Shown here: piece after piece, positions 1 to 12,225 of the stretch
Position numbering within the stretch: position 1 is the first letter of the stretch
Layout: each line of letters opens with the position of its first letter
Translations under genes and position numbers: made by a program
Origin: Viola odorata
Taxonomy: Eukaryota > Streptophyta > Magnoliopsida > Malpighiales > Violaceae
NCBI GenBank assembly: GCA_963691705.1
Contig: OY829542.1
Coordinates: 37,310,579-37,374,578 of the forward strand
Direction of reading: 5' to 3'
DNA length: 64,000 nt
Notes under the pieces: model-generated
Database searches by the model: none
Told to the model about the DNA's origin: nothing
Seen by the model: the letters and a program-made list of their open reading frames with translations, nothing else

Positions 1-1173
1 ATTCGAAAACAGAGGTAGTACTAAACAAATAATAATATTTTAATACATAGAAATATAGCATTTGCTGAGATGAGCCAAATTAATGCTGAAATTAGGGCAA
101 TGAATTAAATTGTGCAAAATTTAAAAAATAAAAATCGATTGAATTTGTCTAACAGTACGTAAGTGAATAATATAATAATAAAATAAAGTTCATATTAGTT
201 GTTGTTGATAATAAATATTTTTTTCAAAAAAGAAAGAGAGAAGAAAAAAGTGTGCAACAACGGGTGGTATTAAAAATTTTGTAATAGGATTTTTAAAAGT
301 GGAGGAACCGAAGTTGATGATTTCAAAACTGTTAACTTTTTATGTACTGTCTTGTACCCTAAAATAAATTATTGGACGTCATAATTGAACTACTTATTTT
401 ACAAAAAAATATTAAAATTGAACTACCAGTAAATTTTGTAATTTAGTTGTATTTTTTGCCAATTGAGAATAAATTAGGTCTTGAATTCGCGCGCGTCACC
501 TAATTTGCAATTCTTGTTTATCTTATTAATTAAAAGAAAACACTACTTATTATTGTACAAATTATCTTATTTTGAAATGTACATTTAAAAATACTTAAAA
601 TAATTAAACAAGAATGGTATACAAAAAAAAGCCCGACAGTCGTCCGATAAGATAATTTCTCAGGTAAAAGTCAAATAACTAAAAAGAATAACATTATCTA
701 TTCTGTTCTCTCAAATGGCCCATATTATTTTAGGCAACATAATTATTAAAATCTTCTGGAGTTCAAACTGATTTGGTTCTATTTAATAGATCAGAAAATC
801 AGTTGAATCAACCATCAATAACTCAACCGGGATAATTTTGTTTTAAAAAACTAAACCATAAAAATGAAATCAAAATTGTTGACAAAAAAAAGAGTAAAAT
901 AAAGAAGTCGCACACGTGTAGGTGGCATGTAAAACGCGTCAATCACGATAATATTGTACTGTACGGAGACGGAGACGGAGAGCAGACTCAAACAAATTCT
1001 TTTTTACCAAATCCAGACAAATATTAAATCATTAGATTATATATTATTATACGTTTATAAAGGACCATGTCATTGCAAACTTACAATATTCTACTATTCT
1101 ACCTACCAAATAAATCCAGCTAATAATAACCTTGTTTTCTTTTGTCATTAGCTTTTAAAACATACCCCTATTT
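1..1173. other. AT-rich intergenic DNA
   Basis: I see no coding region, RNA gene or recognisable repeat here. The only open frames are short, AT-rich and without family resemblance. Confidence 0.6.
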
Positions 1174-1181
1174 ATTAAACA

Positions 1182-2243
1182 TAGCGGTGTACACGGGCTG
1201 GTCCGGTCTGATTTTTGGGTTAGAATCAGATCAGATTGAAAATTATCGGTTCTTGTTCGGGATAGAATCGGACCGGATCGGTCCAGGTCGATTCTAATTT
1301 TTTCGGGTTAGATCGGGTCAGTTCCGGTTCTGACCTGGATATTTTATTTTAATAATAATTAATAATATATCACACGTATTATAAGTATAATCGTACTCCA
1401 TAGAATGATAAGATTAGATCACTTACATTTAGAGCTTCAAAATTATCATTGAACAATACTATAGTTAATTACTTATACTTATGTAATGCATAATACATTA
1501 ATATAATTTAAATTAAAAACATAAAACTCTAAATAATTAGTAATTTTTAATTTTATGACAATTGACATGATTCTCTCGTACAACAATATAATTTTTTTTT
1601 TATTAAGCAAAATGTTGAACAATAAACATATATCCACGATATGTTAACTATATCAATGGCTATATTATTAATAATTAATGGTCTTACTTTATACATATTA
1701 ACTATATAAATGACTATTAAAGTTTATAATAATATATTACTAGTATGTGCCATACTAACTATATAAATGGCTATTAAAATTTTATTTCTTAGTTCTTACT
1801 ACGGAGAAAATATTTTCCCCTTATAATAATTCTCATATAACTTCCTTAATAAAATTTTGTATTTAAAATAATAAATAAAAGAAAAAAATTGAGGACTTTT
1901 AATTAAGTTTAAAAGAAAAAAAAGGAAAAAAATGAGGAATTTTAAGTTAAGTTTAGAAGGAAAAAGAAAGTGGAAGCGAAGAGGATTTGAACCTCTCTCC
2001 TTTAATATGATAAGTGAGGAGTTAACCATTAAACCAAATGGAAACTTGATATAATAGTGCATATATATATTTCCGGTTCTACATGTTCTTCGGACAGGTT
2101 CCTGGATATTGGAGGTTGGAGAACCGAACCGAATCGGAACTATCCGGTTCGGTCCGGTCCGGGTCAATAAAAGAAGAAAAAGAAAAGAAGTATCGGATCA
2201 AACCGTCTGATTTTTTAGTCGGTTTGGTTCTTGTACACCCCTA
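1182..2243. mobile_element. non-autonomous hAT element (MITE-like, GTGTACA termini)
   Basis: The element is 1,062 bp with imperfect terminal inverted repeats: TAGCGGTGTACA on the left, and TAGGGGTGTACA when the right end is read inward. A perfect 8-bp target duplication, ATTAAACA, lies at 1174-1181 and 2244-2251. An 8-bp duplication is the hAT signature. Both ends carry subterminal repeats of the type CGGTCCGG / CCGGTTCGG (about 1195-1340 and 2085-2225). The middle is AT-rich and has no transposase, so it must be mobilised in trans. Two further elements of the same terminal type lie at 31229-32176 and 49304-50386. Confidence 0.88.
1978..2046 (-). other. tRNA-like sequence with Pol III A and B boxes
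   Basis: On the minus strand there is an A-box-like TGGTTTAATGGTTA (2036-2023) and a B-box GGTTCAAATCC (1993-1983), about 29 bases apart, which is normal tRNA spacing. The T-arm stem is intact, but the acceptor ends do not pair properly and the anticodon arm is irregular. This is therefore a tRNA-derived relic or SINE head rather than a functional tRNA. It lies wholly inside the hAT element. Confidence 0.5.
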
Positions 2244-2251
2244 ATTAAACA

Positions 2252-3568
2252 TTGATATTATCCAGACATTATATATGTAAATATTTTTTAATTATTAAAT
2301 GAGGAAGAGTCCTCCAATATTTTTTTTCTTTTATGTAGTCATTTCATCTAATCCATGCATATATAATGTTTGGACACTAATCTTTTTTCCTTAAAACATA
2401 CATATTCAAATATCTACGCATTGAAAAAATTGTTATCCGTTAAAAGAAAAAAAAAAGGATGGAAAAATAAGGCATTGTTCAAAAATTCTATAAAGACTTA
2501 AATCTCTAAGCATCAAGAAAAAATTATCTGTTAAAAGAAAAAGAAGCCATATTTTGGAAAATTCTCCATCAAAATTAGGTGGAGTGGTTGGTTTCCATGC
2601 AATCAAACAAAAATCAACGTCTACTTTGTAATTAAGATGATGTGGATGGATTCTTCAGTATGTGCCACGAAAACTTATTTTTGACAAATTTGATTTGGTA
2701 CTTAGTCCTTAAATCTATCTAGATACAAAATTTTGATGGATTCCACAACGGTGTTAATTCCTCTTTTTTTCAAAATTATAAAATCATATTTCACCAATGA
2801 TGATTATATATATAGGTTTTCAAACAATCAATACAATATTAACATTCTCTAGTGCTATATATACATACTAATTAGGGTTTGTAACTTAGTTCCAGTCTTA
2901 TATACTCGTCCCGATAATTTCGCTTCAGGCGAAACTAAAATTAAAAAATTTAATTCATTTAATAAATGAGAGAGGATAGACTCATCTCGTATAAGGATAA
3001 AACTAGACTAAACCAGACCCAAGACCCGAGACTCGGGAAGTCTTGTCCCTGTAATATCACCGGAACAATCCAGGACCGTAAGCAATTCAGATTATTGCAT
3101 GAATTAAATAACTGAATGCAGAAGCGTACCTGACGATGCCATGAAATTGAAGAAATCACGGAATCTTAATTTTCTGGTGGATGATTGCTATGTGGGGTTG
3201 GATGGAGAACCAAGAGAGATCTGTATTTTTATTCTTCTGTGTTTTTAATGTAAGTTGCCTCTTAGTTTTATAGTTAGTTTAACGTCAGTTTTCCAACTTC
3301 TCTTAAAAACTGAAAATGCAACTTATCCTTTAATTAAAATTTACAGAGAAATATTTAATTCCTTTTAGCAATTCCACCAGGGATCAATTCTGTCCTTAAT
3401 GTTTTTATTAATTCTGAATCGGTCCATCAACAATTCGGAATTAATCCAGAATCTGCACAATCACCAGATTTACCCCCCACACTGTTTTAATTAGACGATT
3501 GGACCACTTAACGTTAATAGATCATCAATTTGGTCCAATTAACCTGCAGAACCAGTGGTTGAGAAGTG
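2252..3568. other. unassigned intergenic DNA
   Basis: 2252-2870 is AT-rich with nothing recognisable. 2870-3568 is less AT-rich and may be old transposon or gene debris, but its open frames (for example 2959-3159 minus) match nothing I know. Confidence 0.5.
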
Positions 3569-5135
3569 ATCGTCACTCAAATGTAATAATATTTCCTGAT
3601 GCCTAATTGCACAGTTAAAATGTGTAAAGGGCAAGACAGAGTCGAACCACAAAGATTGAGGGATAAAAACTCACTTTTATATATATGGTAGTAGCAAATG
3701 CAAACAAATGAAACAGTAACTCAAAAGGGGGGGTTTTGTCGATTGATCTACTTGATCAATCACAGAATTGATGGCTAACAAGACAATTAATAAAAAACAT
3801 ATATCAAGGGCATGAAAGTAAAGGATAATCAAGGGCAAGATAATAAAGGAAGACAGCACTGTAAATAAAGGTATTAAATCAGATGAGACGGGATCTTAGC
3901 AAGGGGCGTTCGCAGGTTGCATGCAGAACTAGTTAATCATTGGCTCAAAGATATTCCATCCTCATGCCATAGACATGCTATAGGGGCCACGTTTCCACGT
4001 AAACCCCCTACTTACCTTCCTAAGAGGAGCTACCCCCCATTTCCACATATGAGGTAGCCTTGACGTTTCGTCGTCCCCTCAGGCACGAATGCAGTGAGGT
4101 AATACTCAAAATGCCCATGAAGTAGAGGTAAGACGCATCTAGGGCGTGATACCTCTCAGCTTGTCAGACTCGCGGTAACGCCCTAATTGATTGTTTACCC
4201 TAGATGAATGACTCTACGCGAAGACTCCACCTATGCGTCTACTACTCCTAACAACCTCACGTTGACATTATCGCTACTAGGATGACAGCAGTTACAAAGA
4301 AATACTAGTAGTTGATCAGGCCCCTAACATTTCTAAGTGAAAATGGCATAAAAATGGCAAACAATCGAATATGACAATAAGAATGTACTAAACACATTTA
4401 GGCCTCTTAACTACTCCTTGCACCCCTTGAAACACCCTTTACTAAGAAGATGAAAGCTTAGCTATTCATAATCAAACATAAACAGTAGATAGAAACAACA
4501 AATAACATAAATAATTAAAAATTAAAGAAAAAAGGAAAATGTATTAGAATAAACCGATGGGAAAATTAATGCTTCCTCCTCTTACAAGCTGACGGCGTTG
4601 CTAATAATGGGAGAGAAAAAATCCCTAAAATTGAGGTAGAAGGTAAAAGTGTGTAATGTCAGTCGTCCTTACAAAAAAACTCTACAACTTAGCTTAAATA
4701 TCCTAACAACCCGCTAGGGGACAAAAATAGCTAAGGGAAGAGAGTGACAGCACATGGCAGGGCGCGCTCCTTAGAGGGGAATATTCTGGGATCTCCTGGA
4801 AGTGCCTGATTCCTTCTAGAATTGCAAGGAATCCCTTGTGAATCTTTAGGGATCCTCCTCTTTGGCTTTTGATTAAGAGCTGATGCAGACGCGTTGTGGG
4901 CACTAGACTGCTCACTAGTCTGGTTAATGTCGATGGCACAACGACACGTCGATCTTCTAGGCCTTGAAACTTCGAGCTCCTAAGAAGTCCATCAAAACTG
5001 AATGTTTTTGTTCATTTCTTCCTTTTGGCACTGATCTGCAATAAAGATGGAAAGAGAAGCAATTCAACAGTATAATGCCTAAGAAAATGCCCAAAATAAG
5101 GAGAAAGATATGCTCAAGACACGCACTATTAAACA
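3569..5135 (-). repeat. 3' LTR of the Athila-type element
   Basis: The first ~320 bases (3569-3890) match the LTR remnant at 16994-17310 at high identity, which defines the inner LTR end. On the minus strand the LTR starts TGTTTAATAG directly after a purine tract (GTGTGGGGA). The length of ~1.57 kb fits Athila LTRs. The exact terminal base is uncertain because the other LTR is truncated. Confidence 0.75.
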
Positions 5136-7368
5136 TCCCCACACTGCCCAATGCTCACCCTCGAGCATTCGCAAAACTAAAAGCCACCCCAAGACATAGA
5201 GAAACACAACCAATCAATACACAAGTACAAACCGGGCACTAAGCTAGACTTCGTCAAGACACAACCTCACCTAGATGGGCACCTGCATCAAACCAGAAGG
5301 ATAACAACCCTAAAGGTTAGACTTTCCCACATCAGACCCTAAAGGTTAGACTTTCCTCACCGGATAAGTGTTTACGTTCACACTCGCAAACAAGGCTCAG
5401 TGTTTAATCGCTCTAAACTAAATGCACATAGCACAACACAAAACCAAACTTGCATATCAATCCGAGTACGTAGTACACATGCATGGGCAATCATTCAATC
5501 GGAAAGAACAACACATCAGCAAAAAGAAAGAAAAGGGAAAGGCAAGCTTAGAAAAGAAGGAAAAAGAATAAAACAGAAAGAGAGAAAACAAGAAGAGAAA
5601 GAAGGGAGACAACCAACTCAAACTTGGATGGATTCCTTGGCTATGAAAAAGGCGAAGTGGTAAGACAACGCTCATCGAGGGTAGGATGATGCGGTTGAGG
5701 GCTAGACGAAGGATTTCTTCTTCTTGGGCAGGAAGTTCTTCTCTTAATGTGGTGTTGGCAGTAGATTATTTTGTTCGCATTTTGCCCCCCTCTTTTATTT
5801 ATTTTTTAATTTTTTTCTTTTCCTTTTTTTTAAAGAAGGGGTACGAACCTTTTGTAGCTTTGATTCGTCTAGGGCAGAAGACCTTTGATGTGTCTTGCCC
5901 TAGATCTGCTTCCAGCACTAGAGTTTGACTTTTCGGCTTCCCTACACTTAGACTTTTCTAGGGGGTCTTTTCTCTTAAGATACTACTAGGACAAGATGAT
6001 ATTTCTGATGGCTTACCCCAGCTCTCTATTTTCTGCGCTTCAGTTATAACTTCCTCTGCTTCCCCATACTTAGAATTTTCTGCACGTCCTTCTAGGTGTC
6101 TAGCCCTCGATGCTACCCTCAACAATTGTTGCTTACCTGCCAAGGAAAAAGATCAAGAAAATAAGCTCAAGTGGTCATGAAAAAGAAAGAAAAGAGAGGG
6201 GTAGGTGAGTGTCTAGGGCAAGGTGGTAGAAAGTGAGAGGAAAAGGGGGAACAAAAAGAAAAGAAAGAAATAAGACATTGATGCAAAGACTTTCGTCATT
6301 TTATTGCTTTCCCATGTGTAATGGTGCCTATACTTAGGGATATCATGCAAGTCCAGCTAGTGCCTAGCTAAGCATTCTATTTGCACAAGAAAAATACGGC
6401 ATGGAAGCTCAAAGTGCTCACTGGGTGCTATTTGCGATTGCTGGTGTCTAGGCCTAGATGTGGATATAAGGTCCAACAGACAAAATGTGAACAACTAGGT
6501 CTAGACAAGGCGTCGGGTGGTTTATTCCTGTGTACAAAAAGATCAAAAATGTGTGTCCATGCACGGGGGTTTAAAAACTGGGCAGTGGCAAAATTGCTGG
6601 TGAAAATCTAACAAAATCCTAAAAATTAAATCCGAAAAATTAAAATTTCTTTCACAAAACACTCAATCATGCAACAAAGTGGAAAATTAAACATGCAGTC
6701 AAACGATAATAAGCACAGATAAATCCCTCCCCACACTTAGCCAACTCATTGTCCTCAATGCGAGAAGGGCACAAAATAGTTAAACAAACAAAAATTAAAG
6801 GAGTACAGTACACGGAAATAAATAAAAAGTGGTGAAAATGTTTTGAACCCTCCCCGAGGGCAAGATAATTGTTCAAGGGGAAGGATCAGGACGGCGGAAG
6901 GTTTCGCCTGGCCACTTCAACCGTCAAGGCCTGAAGCTCGGTAAGAATGGCCTGGAGCTGACGCTAAACTGGGGGGGTTGAAGAATAGCTGGACCAGAGG
7001 GTTTGGTTGCTAGAGTAGCATCAGGGGTAGGACTGGAGGACTCGGCATGGGCAGGAGGAACTGTTGCGGTTCGAGGTCTCAAAAGGTCAAGATACCTGAA
7101 ATGGCCATCGTGTTTCTTGCCAAAGACCTTTTCTCCTGGTGGAGTACATCCTGCAGAGAAACTTAAAACACCCTGTGAGAGACATTGCCCCATCCCATCA
7201 AGGGTATAGGGGTCTAAATCCTTAAAATCAAGGGGTTCACTAAGGTCACCCGAGAGATCCTAAAAGGAGGCCACGAGAGCTATTTTGAACATGAATTATG
7301 GCTGAAGCTACCCAAAATCCTAGATAGACCCTACGTTTGTGCTTCATACACCAAAAGAAAAACAATTC
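5136..7368 (-). other. Athila noncoding tail between env-like ORF and 3' LTR
   Basis: There is no conserved ORF here. Purine tracts reading GTGTGGGGA on the minus strand abut the LTR (about 5136-5145) and recur internally near 6727-6760, where they sit beside a 'tcctcaatgcgag' box. This repeated pre-LTR motif is a known habit of Athila 3' regions. The short ORFs are low-complexity and discounted. Confidence 0.6.
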
Positions 7369-8208
7369 TTACAACAATAACTGGCCTGATGAATTAAATC
7401 TACCTGCGAAGGTGAGAGCTAGAAATCGATGCAAGATACGCAATGCAAGATTTGTGATTTCGTGGGCTTTAGATGATTTTGGGTTAAATTCAGCTTCAGG
7501 ATTATCGGTTAGCTCACGAAATGCAACATCAGATTCAAAAATAGTAGGAATGACAGTCAAGGCATTTTTATAAGCATTAGATTTCAACTCAGTAGGCTTG
7601 ACAAAGTTCAGCATGTAGTTAAATTCATTAAGGGAAAGCTTGGACCACTTGTTTGTCAATCGAAAGTTGATGACATCGGGCGTAGATAAATTAGGTCCAA
7701 ACTTTACTTTTGGCTTAAAATGCTCAGATGCAACCCAAAAAGTGGTAAAGAAATTAAGTGAGAGCTCAACAAAATTTGGGTGTTCTAAAAAGAACAGTGG
7801 TTCCCAACCGATGTTGCCTACTAGCTCTCGGACTCGAGATTCGAGTCCCATTTTTCTCAAAAAATTCAGATCTAGGCTCGCGCAGCGGCTAACGCATTTG
7901 GAGTTGAGAAAATGCAACTTATCAATAGAGGGTTTATCATTAAAAACTAACCACGCAGGCAGATTAGAAAGGTCAGAAATCCTCTGGGTCGAAGTGGGTC
8001 GAGGGGTAGAAGATGGGGCTGGAGTCTTGCCCTCGAGAAGTGAAGCGTCTCCCTCACAGCAAGCCTTCTTTGATGTCGAGGCCTTGCCTTTGCTAACAAA
8101 CGAGCTTTTCCTTTTTTTATCCACCGGAGTTTCTGGTTCGGCTGGCTGCTCTGTTCTGGCCGGAGTCTTGGGTTTTCCTTTCATCACCGCCTTTTTCTCC
8201 GCGACTTC
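7369..8208 (-). pseudogene. Athila env-like/ORF-1 protein, C-terminal part
   Basis: The minus frame is open from the nested insertion to a stop at 7369. It begins with a basic linker (EVAEKKAVMKGKPKTPARTE) rich in K, P and E. A globular part follows (DLSNLPAWLVFNDKP... FLRKMGLESRVRELVGNIGW... FFTTFWVASEHF), resembling the plant ORF-1/env-like proteins of Athila elements. The N-terminal part lies beyond the nested element at 13919-14118, and joining across the insertion keeps the frame. The biochemical role of the family is not established. Interruption by 5.7 kb of DNA makes it a pseudogene. Confidence 0.7.
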
Positions 8209-9139
8209 TGATGTGATCCTGACCCCCTTTGAAATAGAACAACTTGAAACGTTGCCAAGAGGACCAGTTATGGGGAGCCGAGCCTTGCAGATGAGCGTAA
8301 ATAATGCCCAAGGCCGAGGATCAAATGCCAAATCATCGCAATGCCTAGGCCTAGACACACGGAACTCCCAAGATGGCCGAGCAAGCTATGAAGTCAAGGC
8401 GCGGAAGCCCATTCGGAGCCATTTCGGAGCATTGGGGAAGATCTCTGGCGGCATACCGCTAGGCCTAGCGGCATACCGCCATGAAAGTGATTAAATTCGT
8501 TGCATTGGTGCGAAGCTAGCAGCATGCTACTAGGTTCCAGGTGGCATGCCGCCAGACACTAGCCAAAATCTATTTTTTCATCCTTTGTTCAAGTCCAATT
8601 TTGTGTACAAACTATAAATAGCTCATTTCTTTCTTTCTTCCTCCTTAGCTTAGACTTTGTGTGTATTTTGTTGAGTGAGAACACTCCTCCCTTATACACC
8701 TAAGCCTTGGGCTCATCACTTTTTCCTTGAGAGAGATCGCTTGAATTAGAGATCACTCCTCCCGATCTCTCTCTGGGAAATCCATGTTTGTAATCATCTT
8801 GACGATTTTTGTTTGAATGAAACATATGTACATTTTGTTTGATCATCCCTAGAACTGAGTCTCAATCTTGGCCCTCGGCATATATCTTGATCAAGAAAAC
8901 CATTTGTGTGATTGTTTGCTACTTCGTGTTGTGATCATCTCCGTCCCTTCCATCCGTCTTCCCATTCCTGGTAACTTCGTTCCTTTCCATCGCTTTTTCA
9001 TGTTTCTTCCTCCGCTGCATATCCGTGTCTTGTGTTTTTTCCATTTTCAGCCATGGTTTCACTACATAACTCCCTTGGCTAGGTTCTCTAAAAGCTCCAT
9101 ATGTTATTCGACTTACTTACACTAGGCCGGATCACATCA
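8209..9139 (+). repeat. 5' LTR of the nested element
   Basis: The LTR is 931 bp with a TATA box (TATAAATA, 8613-8620). It is shorter than the 3' LTR because ~220 bases corresponding to about 13007-13235 are deleted. It carries an extra short duplication of the 'gcggcataccgc' module near 8448-8482. Confidence 0.88.
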
Positions 9140-10283
9140 AGTGGTAGCGGAGCTCTTGGCTACCTTGTGAGTTTTCTAGTTTTTACACGAAAAAGTTCGA
9201 ACCTTTCTTCCTTGAAAACTCTATTTTTGTGCATCTTTTACAAACCATAGTTCAAGTGGGTATTTGAGTATTTGTTGTGATCACTTTTGCTAAGTCAAAA
9301 ATCAAGAAAATTCAGAAAATCATTTGGGTGTGTTCTTGATGTTCTTGGCAACTTGGAGTTTTGATCCAAAATAATCCTACAAAAATAAAACCCAAGTGTT
9401 TGCCTTTAATTAATTATTTCCTAAGCTTGGCCGACCATCAAAGGTCAAAGAACCTTACCTACTCCATTTAAGGCAAGCTAGGCTTGCATGTCTACATCTA
9501 CACCCTAGCTCCTTGACAATTTGACCCAAGTAACAAACATTCCTAACTATAAGTGAACATTCCTAACCAAGTGTGCCCACTTGTTACTCCAAGTTTAAGA
9601 CTTCTTCTTAATCTTCTTAAGTCCTAAACTCAAGTCCTAAACCATTCAAATCCTAAACTTTAGTTTTAAACTTTTGGAGTCCTAAACTTAAGTTGTCTTA
9701 AGTCCTAAACTTCTAGGTCTTTTTCTTTAAATTTCTGAGTCTTTCCTTGAGTCTTTTACTCATTTAAACCATATTTTTTCCAGCCTTCTTCCCTTCCAAA
9801 GGAAATTCAATTTTTTTCCCAAAAAAATAAAATTTGAAACTTCCTTGGATTTCTGAAACTTTTCTTCAGCTTTCCCTTGATTCTTTGCAGTCTTATTGAG
9901 TCCTTTGCTGAGTTTAATCTTTCCTACTCTTATTCTAATCTCTTGAGCACTCGCGAAAATAGTTGTGAACAAAATGCTTGACGTGATTCACAAGATTGTT
10001 TGCGGCAAGGAATTGAATGGTGAGCAAGGCTTGTGGAGTTTTCTTGAGCGATTGTGAGGCTATCTTTTATGAGTGATTAAACAAGAGTGTTAAACACGAG
10101 AGGGAGAGATTTGTTTTCTAACCCCTTTTTTAAGTGTGCAGGTACACGGAGAATGCGAAGTTGAGTGTTTGTGAGCACGTATTTTCCATGTGACCTAAAA
10201 CACGAGTGTTTAAACACGTGAGGGAGAGATTATTTACTAACATCTATACATATATATATAGTTTGTTCAATTTTCTAGGAACA
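9140..10283 (+). other. PBS and untranslated leader of the nested element
   Basis: The PBS lies at 9142-9153 (TGGTAGCGGAGC). The remainder is a long leader with C/T-rich repeats of 'tcctaaact' type around 9590-9720. A motif 'cacgtgagggagag' at 10217 recurs as 'cacgtgagggagcg' in the related fragment at 55013. Confidence 0.65.
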
Positions 10284-10826
10284 ATGTCGCAAGATAGTGA
10301 TTGTGAGTCTTGTGACCAAGGAGAGTACTATGGCGATGATACCTCTCAATGCAATAATGATAGTGGTTATGAATCATATGGTGATGCTAGCTGCCATTCT
10401 GATGGTGATGAGAGCTATGAACCGTATGGTGAAAGCGGCGACGAGCATAGCATTGATAGTATGGATGAGTACCAAGATGAAAGTGAAGCAACTTTTAGCG
10501 AGAACGAAGACTATGAAGATCCTCTAAGTCCTCGTGTCTTTAGTCGTGGCTCAAGTTCAAGTTATAGTGAGGATGACGACTATGAAGATCTTCCAAGTCT
10601 TCATGTCTCAAGCTATGGCCTAGGTTCCATTGCACCCCAAAGCCTTGGCCATGACCCCGGATCTAGAAGACACTTCTTCTCCTCAAGTGTACAAGTCCGA
10701 ACTAAACAAGATGGAACACAAAACCGAGTTCCTCCTCCTTCTCCAAGGGTTCGACCTCACCAAGGCCGAACACCTCCTCATCCTCCTCCAAGGGTTCGAC
10801 CTCACCAAGGCCGCCCAAGTGAGTAA
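10284..10826 (+). CDS. acidic S/D/E/Y-rich ORF1 of the nested element (gag position)
   Basis: I place the start at 10284, just after a purine-rich ACA context; an upstream in-frame ATG at 10206 would add 26 residues. The ~180-aa product is strongly acidic. It has repeated G-D-E/S-Y units (SYGDASCHSDGDESYEPYGE), then a S-rich stretch and a C-terminal P/R repeat (RVRPHQGR occurs twice, encoded by a ~48-bp tandem repeat). No CCHC knuckle or capsid motif is visible, although the ORF sits where gag should be. A similar acidic ORF after a similar leader occurs at 55081-55383. The function is unknown. Confidence 0.55.
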   Translation: MSQDSDCESCDQGEYYGDDTSQCNNDSGYESYGDASCHSDGDESYEPYGESGDEHSIDSMDEYQDESEATFSENEDYEDPLSPRVFSRGSSSSYSEDDDYEDLPSLHVSSYGLGSIAPQSLGHDPGSRRHFFSSSVQVRTKQDGTQNRVPPPSPRVRPHQGRTPPHPPPRVRPHQGRPSE

Positions 10827-11172
10827 AACTCTTCTTTCGCTACTACATCTGAGTCTACATCGAAAGTAGTCCAACCTGCCCAAATCACTCAACAACAACA
10901 ACAACAACAACCCACTCCATCTCAATCTTTTGAACCACGTTCGACGATTGACATTTTGGAATTGATTGAAAGGAATATGGCTACTCTTCAAGCTATTACT
11001 ACAAGGAAGAGTGAAAAATGTAAGGTTGAAAAAGAGAGAAAAAGAAGTGAGCGAGAGATAAAATAAAAGAGAGTGCGAGAGAAAAGAGAATGAGAGTAAT
11101 GAGGAAAATACACGGTATGAAAATAGCAAGCATGCCAATGAGAGTGAGTGAAACCACACCCATGAGAATGAG

Positions 11173-12225
11173 TTGAGTGAGCTCGTTGAGCCAAATCATT
11201 TTCAAGTTTTTGACAACCTTTTGTTTAAACTCAATTTTGACAATCCGTTGTTTGAACTTGAAAATGAGAGAAAGGAAAGTGAGCAAAACAACCCGCATGA
11301 AAAGAACGAGCATGTGAGAGAGAAACATACACATGAGAGGAGTGAACATACAGAAAAATTGAGAGATGAAGGTGAGCAAAAGAAGCAAACGGAAGTTGTG
11401 AAAGCTATTGATCCAATGAGCGTGCCTTTGTGCAATGAGGATCAATTAGGTCATCCTAACCTTGATAATTCTTTTCCTACTATTGGTGTGTCTTTCTTGC
11501 AGGAAATTCTGATGGGTTGCCATCACCATACGCGCCCGAATGTTCCAAGGCACAAAGGTGGTTTCAAACCATCAATCCTAGGACGTATCGAAAGCGTAAT
11601 TGCTCAACATTGGTGCTCGCTACGGCAAGGCCTTGAGGTAAACCGTCCCCACCTTCCCACTTTGCCCGAAAGGTGCGTACCAAACCCTTCTTTGAATGCT
11701 CAATTGTTTGAGGTTTCTTATTTCACTCATCTTTATTTACATGATGAAATTTTTTATGACAAACATTTATCATGTGATAAAGAACCATTCTTGCATTTCA
11801 TTGAGCATGATTCCTTTGTCCGTGTATTTGAGAACCACTTGGGTACGAGTTCTATTGCATGCACCGAAAACCTTTTCGTACCCTTTGTCAAGCATGATCC
11901 TTTGTGGTTTGAGCATGAGAAGTACTCGTATGAAAATTTTATAGTATGTGTTAAAACTCCTAATTTGTTTTTCATCAAGTATGACCCTTTCTTGCTCAAA
12001 CATGGTAATTTTTGTAATTTTTCAGATAGTATGTATGATTTATTTACATGTTGTTTACATTCGGAATCCATGACTAATCTGCATGAAGCATGGAAACAAT
12101 TCTTTTGCTCGAACTTGTTAAAATTTTCTTGGCCTAATTGCTGCATGGAATTGTATTTCTTTTTGTGCCGATTGCTTGGTATTCCAATGTGTTTTGTGTA
12201 TGGGCATGTGGCTCAATTTTCTTGA
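11173..12225 (+). CDS. ORF2 of the nested element, unknown function
   Basis: This ~350-aa frame has a charged, coiled-coil-like N-terminal part (ELENERKESEQNNPHEKNEH and following) and then a basic/aromatic C-terminal part. The latter has recurring blocks of the form F-I/V-K/E-H/Y-D-P/S-F/L (FIEHDSF, FVKHDPL, FIKYDPF), which suggests internal duplication. No RT, RNase H, protease or integrase motif is present. Remnants with similar codon texture continue at 12253-12877, ending in the MDSRTNPFEEGEDD peptide that terminates many plant Ty3/gypsy polyproteins. It may be a decayed or replaced gag-pol. Confidence 0.45.
   Translation: MSELVEPNHFQVFDNLLFKLNFDNPLFELENERKESEQNNPHEKNEHVREKHTHERSEHTEKLRDEGEQKKQTEVVKAIDPMSVPLCNEDQLGHPNLDNSFPTIGVSFLQEILMGCHHHTRPNVPRHKGGFKPSILGRIESVIAQHWCSLRQGLEVNRPHLPTLPERCVPNPSLNAQLFEVSYFTHLYLHDEIFYDKHLSCDKEPFLHFIEHDSFVRVFENHLGTSSIACTENLFVPFVKHDPLWFEHEKYSYENFIVCVKTPNLFFIKYDPFLLKHGNFCNFSDSMYDLFTCCLHSESMTNLHEAWKQFFCSNLLKFSWPNCCMELYFFLCRLLGIPMCFVYGHVAQFS

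Noticed and set aside
1978..2046. A functional tRNA gene
   Set aside because: Acceptor ends do not pair and the anticodon arm is malformed. Only the Pol III boxes and T-arm are convincing.
5400..5675. K/E-rich ORF and its antisense F/S-rich shadow
   Set aside because: Purine-rich spacer of the Athila element; no family, and both strands open from composition.
7640..8494. 284-residue plus-strand ORF
   Set aside because: Antisense shadow of the Athila env-like ORF, running on into the nested LTR.
11754..12146. Minus-strand ORFs across the nested element's ORF2
   Set aside because: Shadow frames of the longer plus-strand ORF2, with no independent support.
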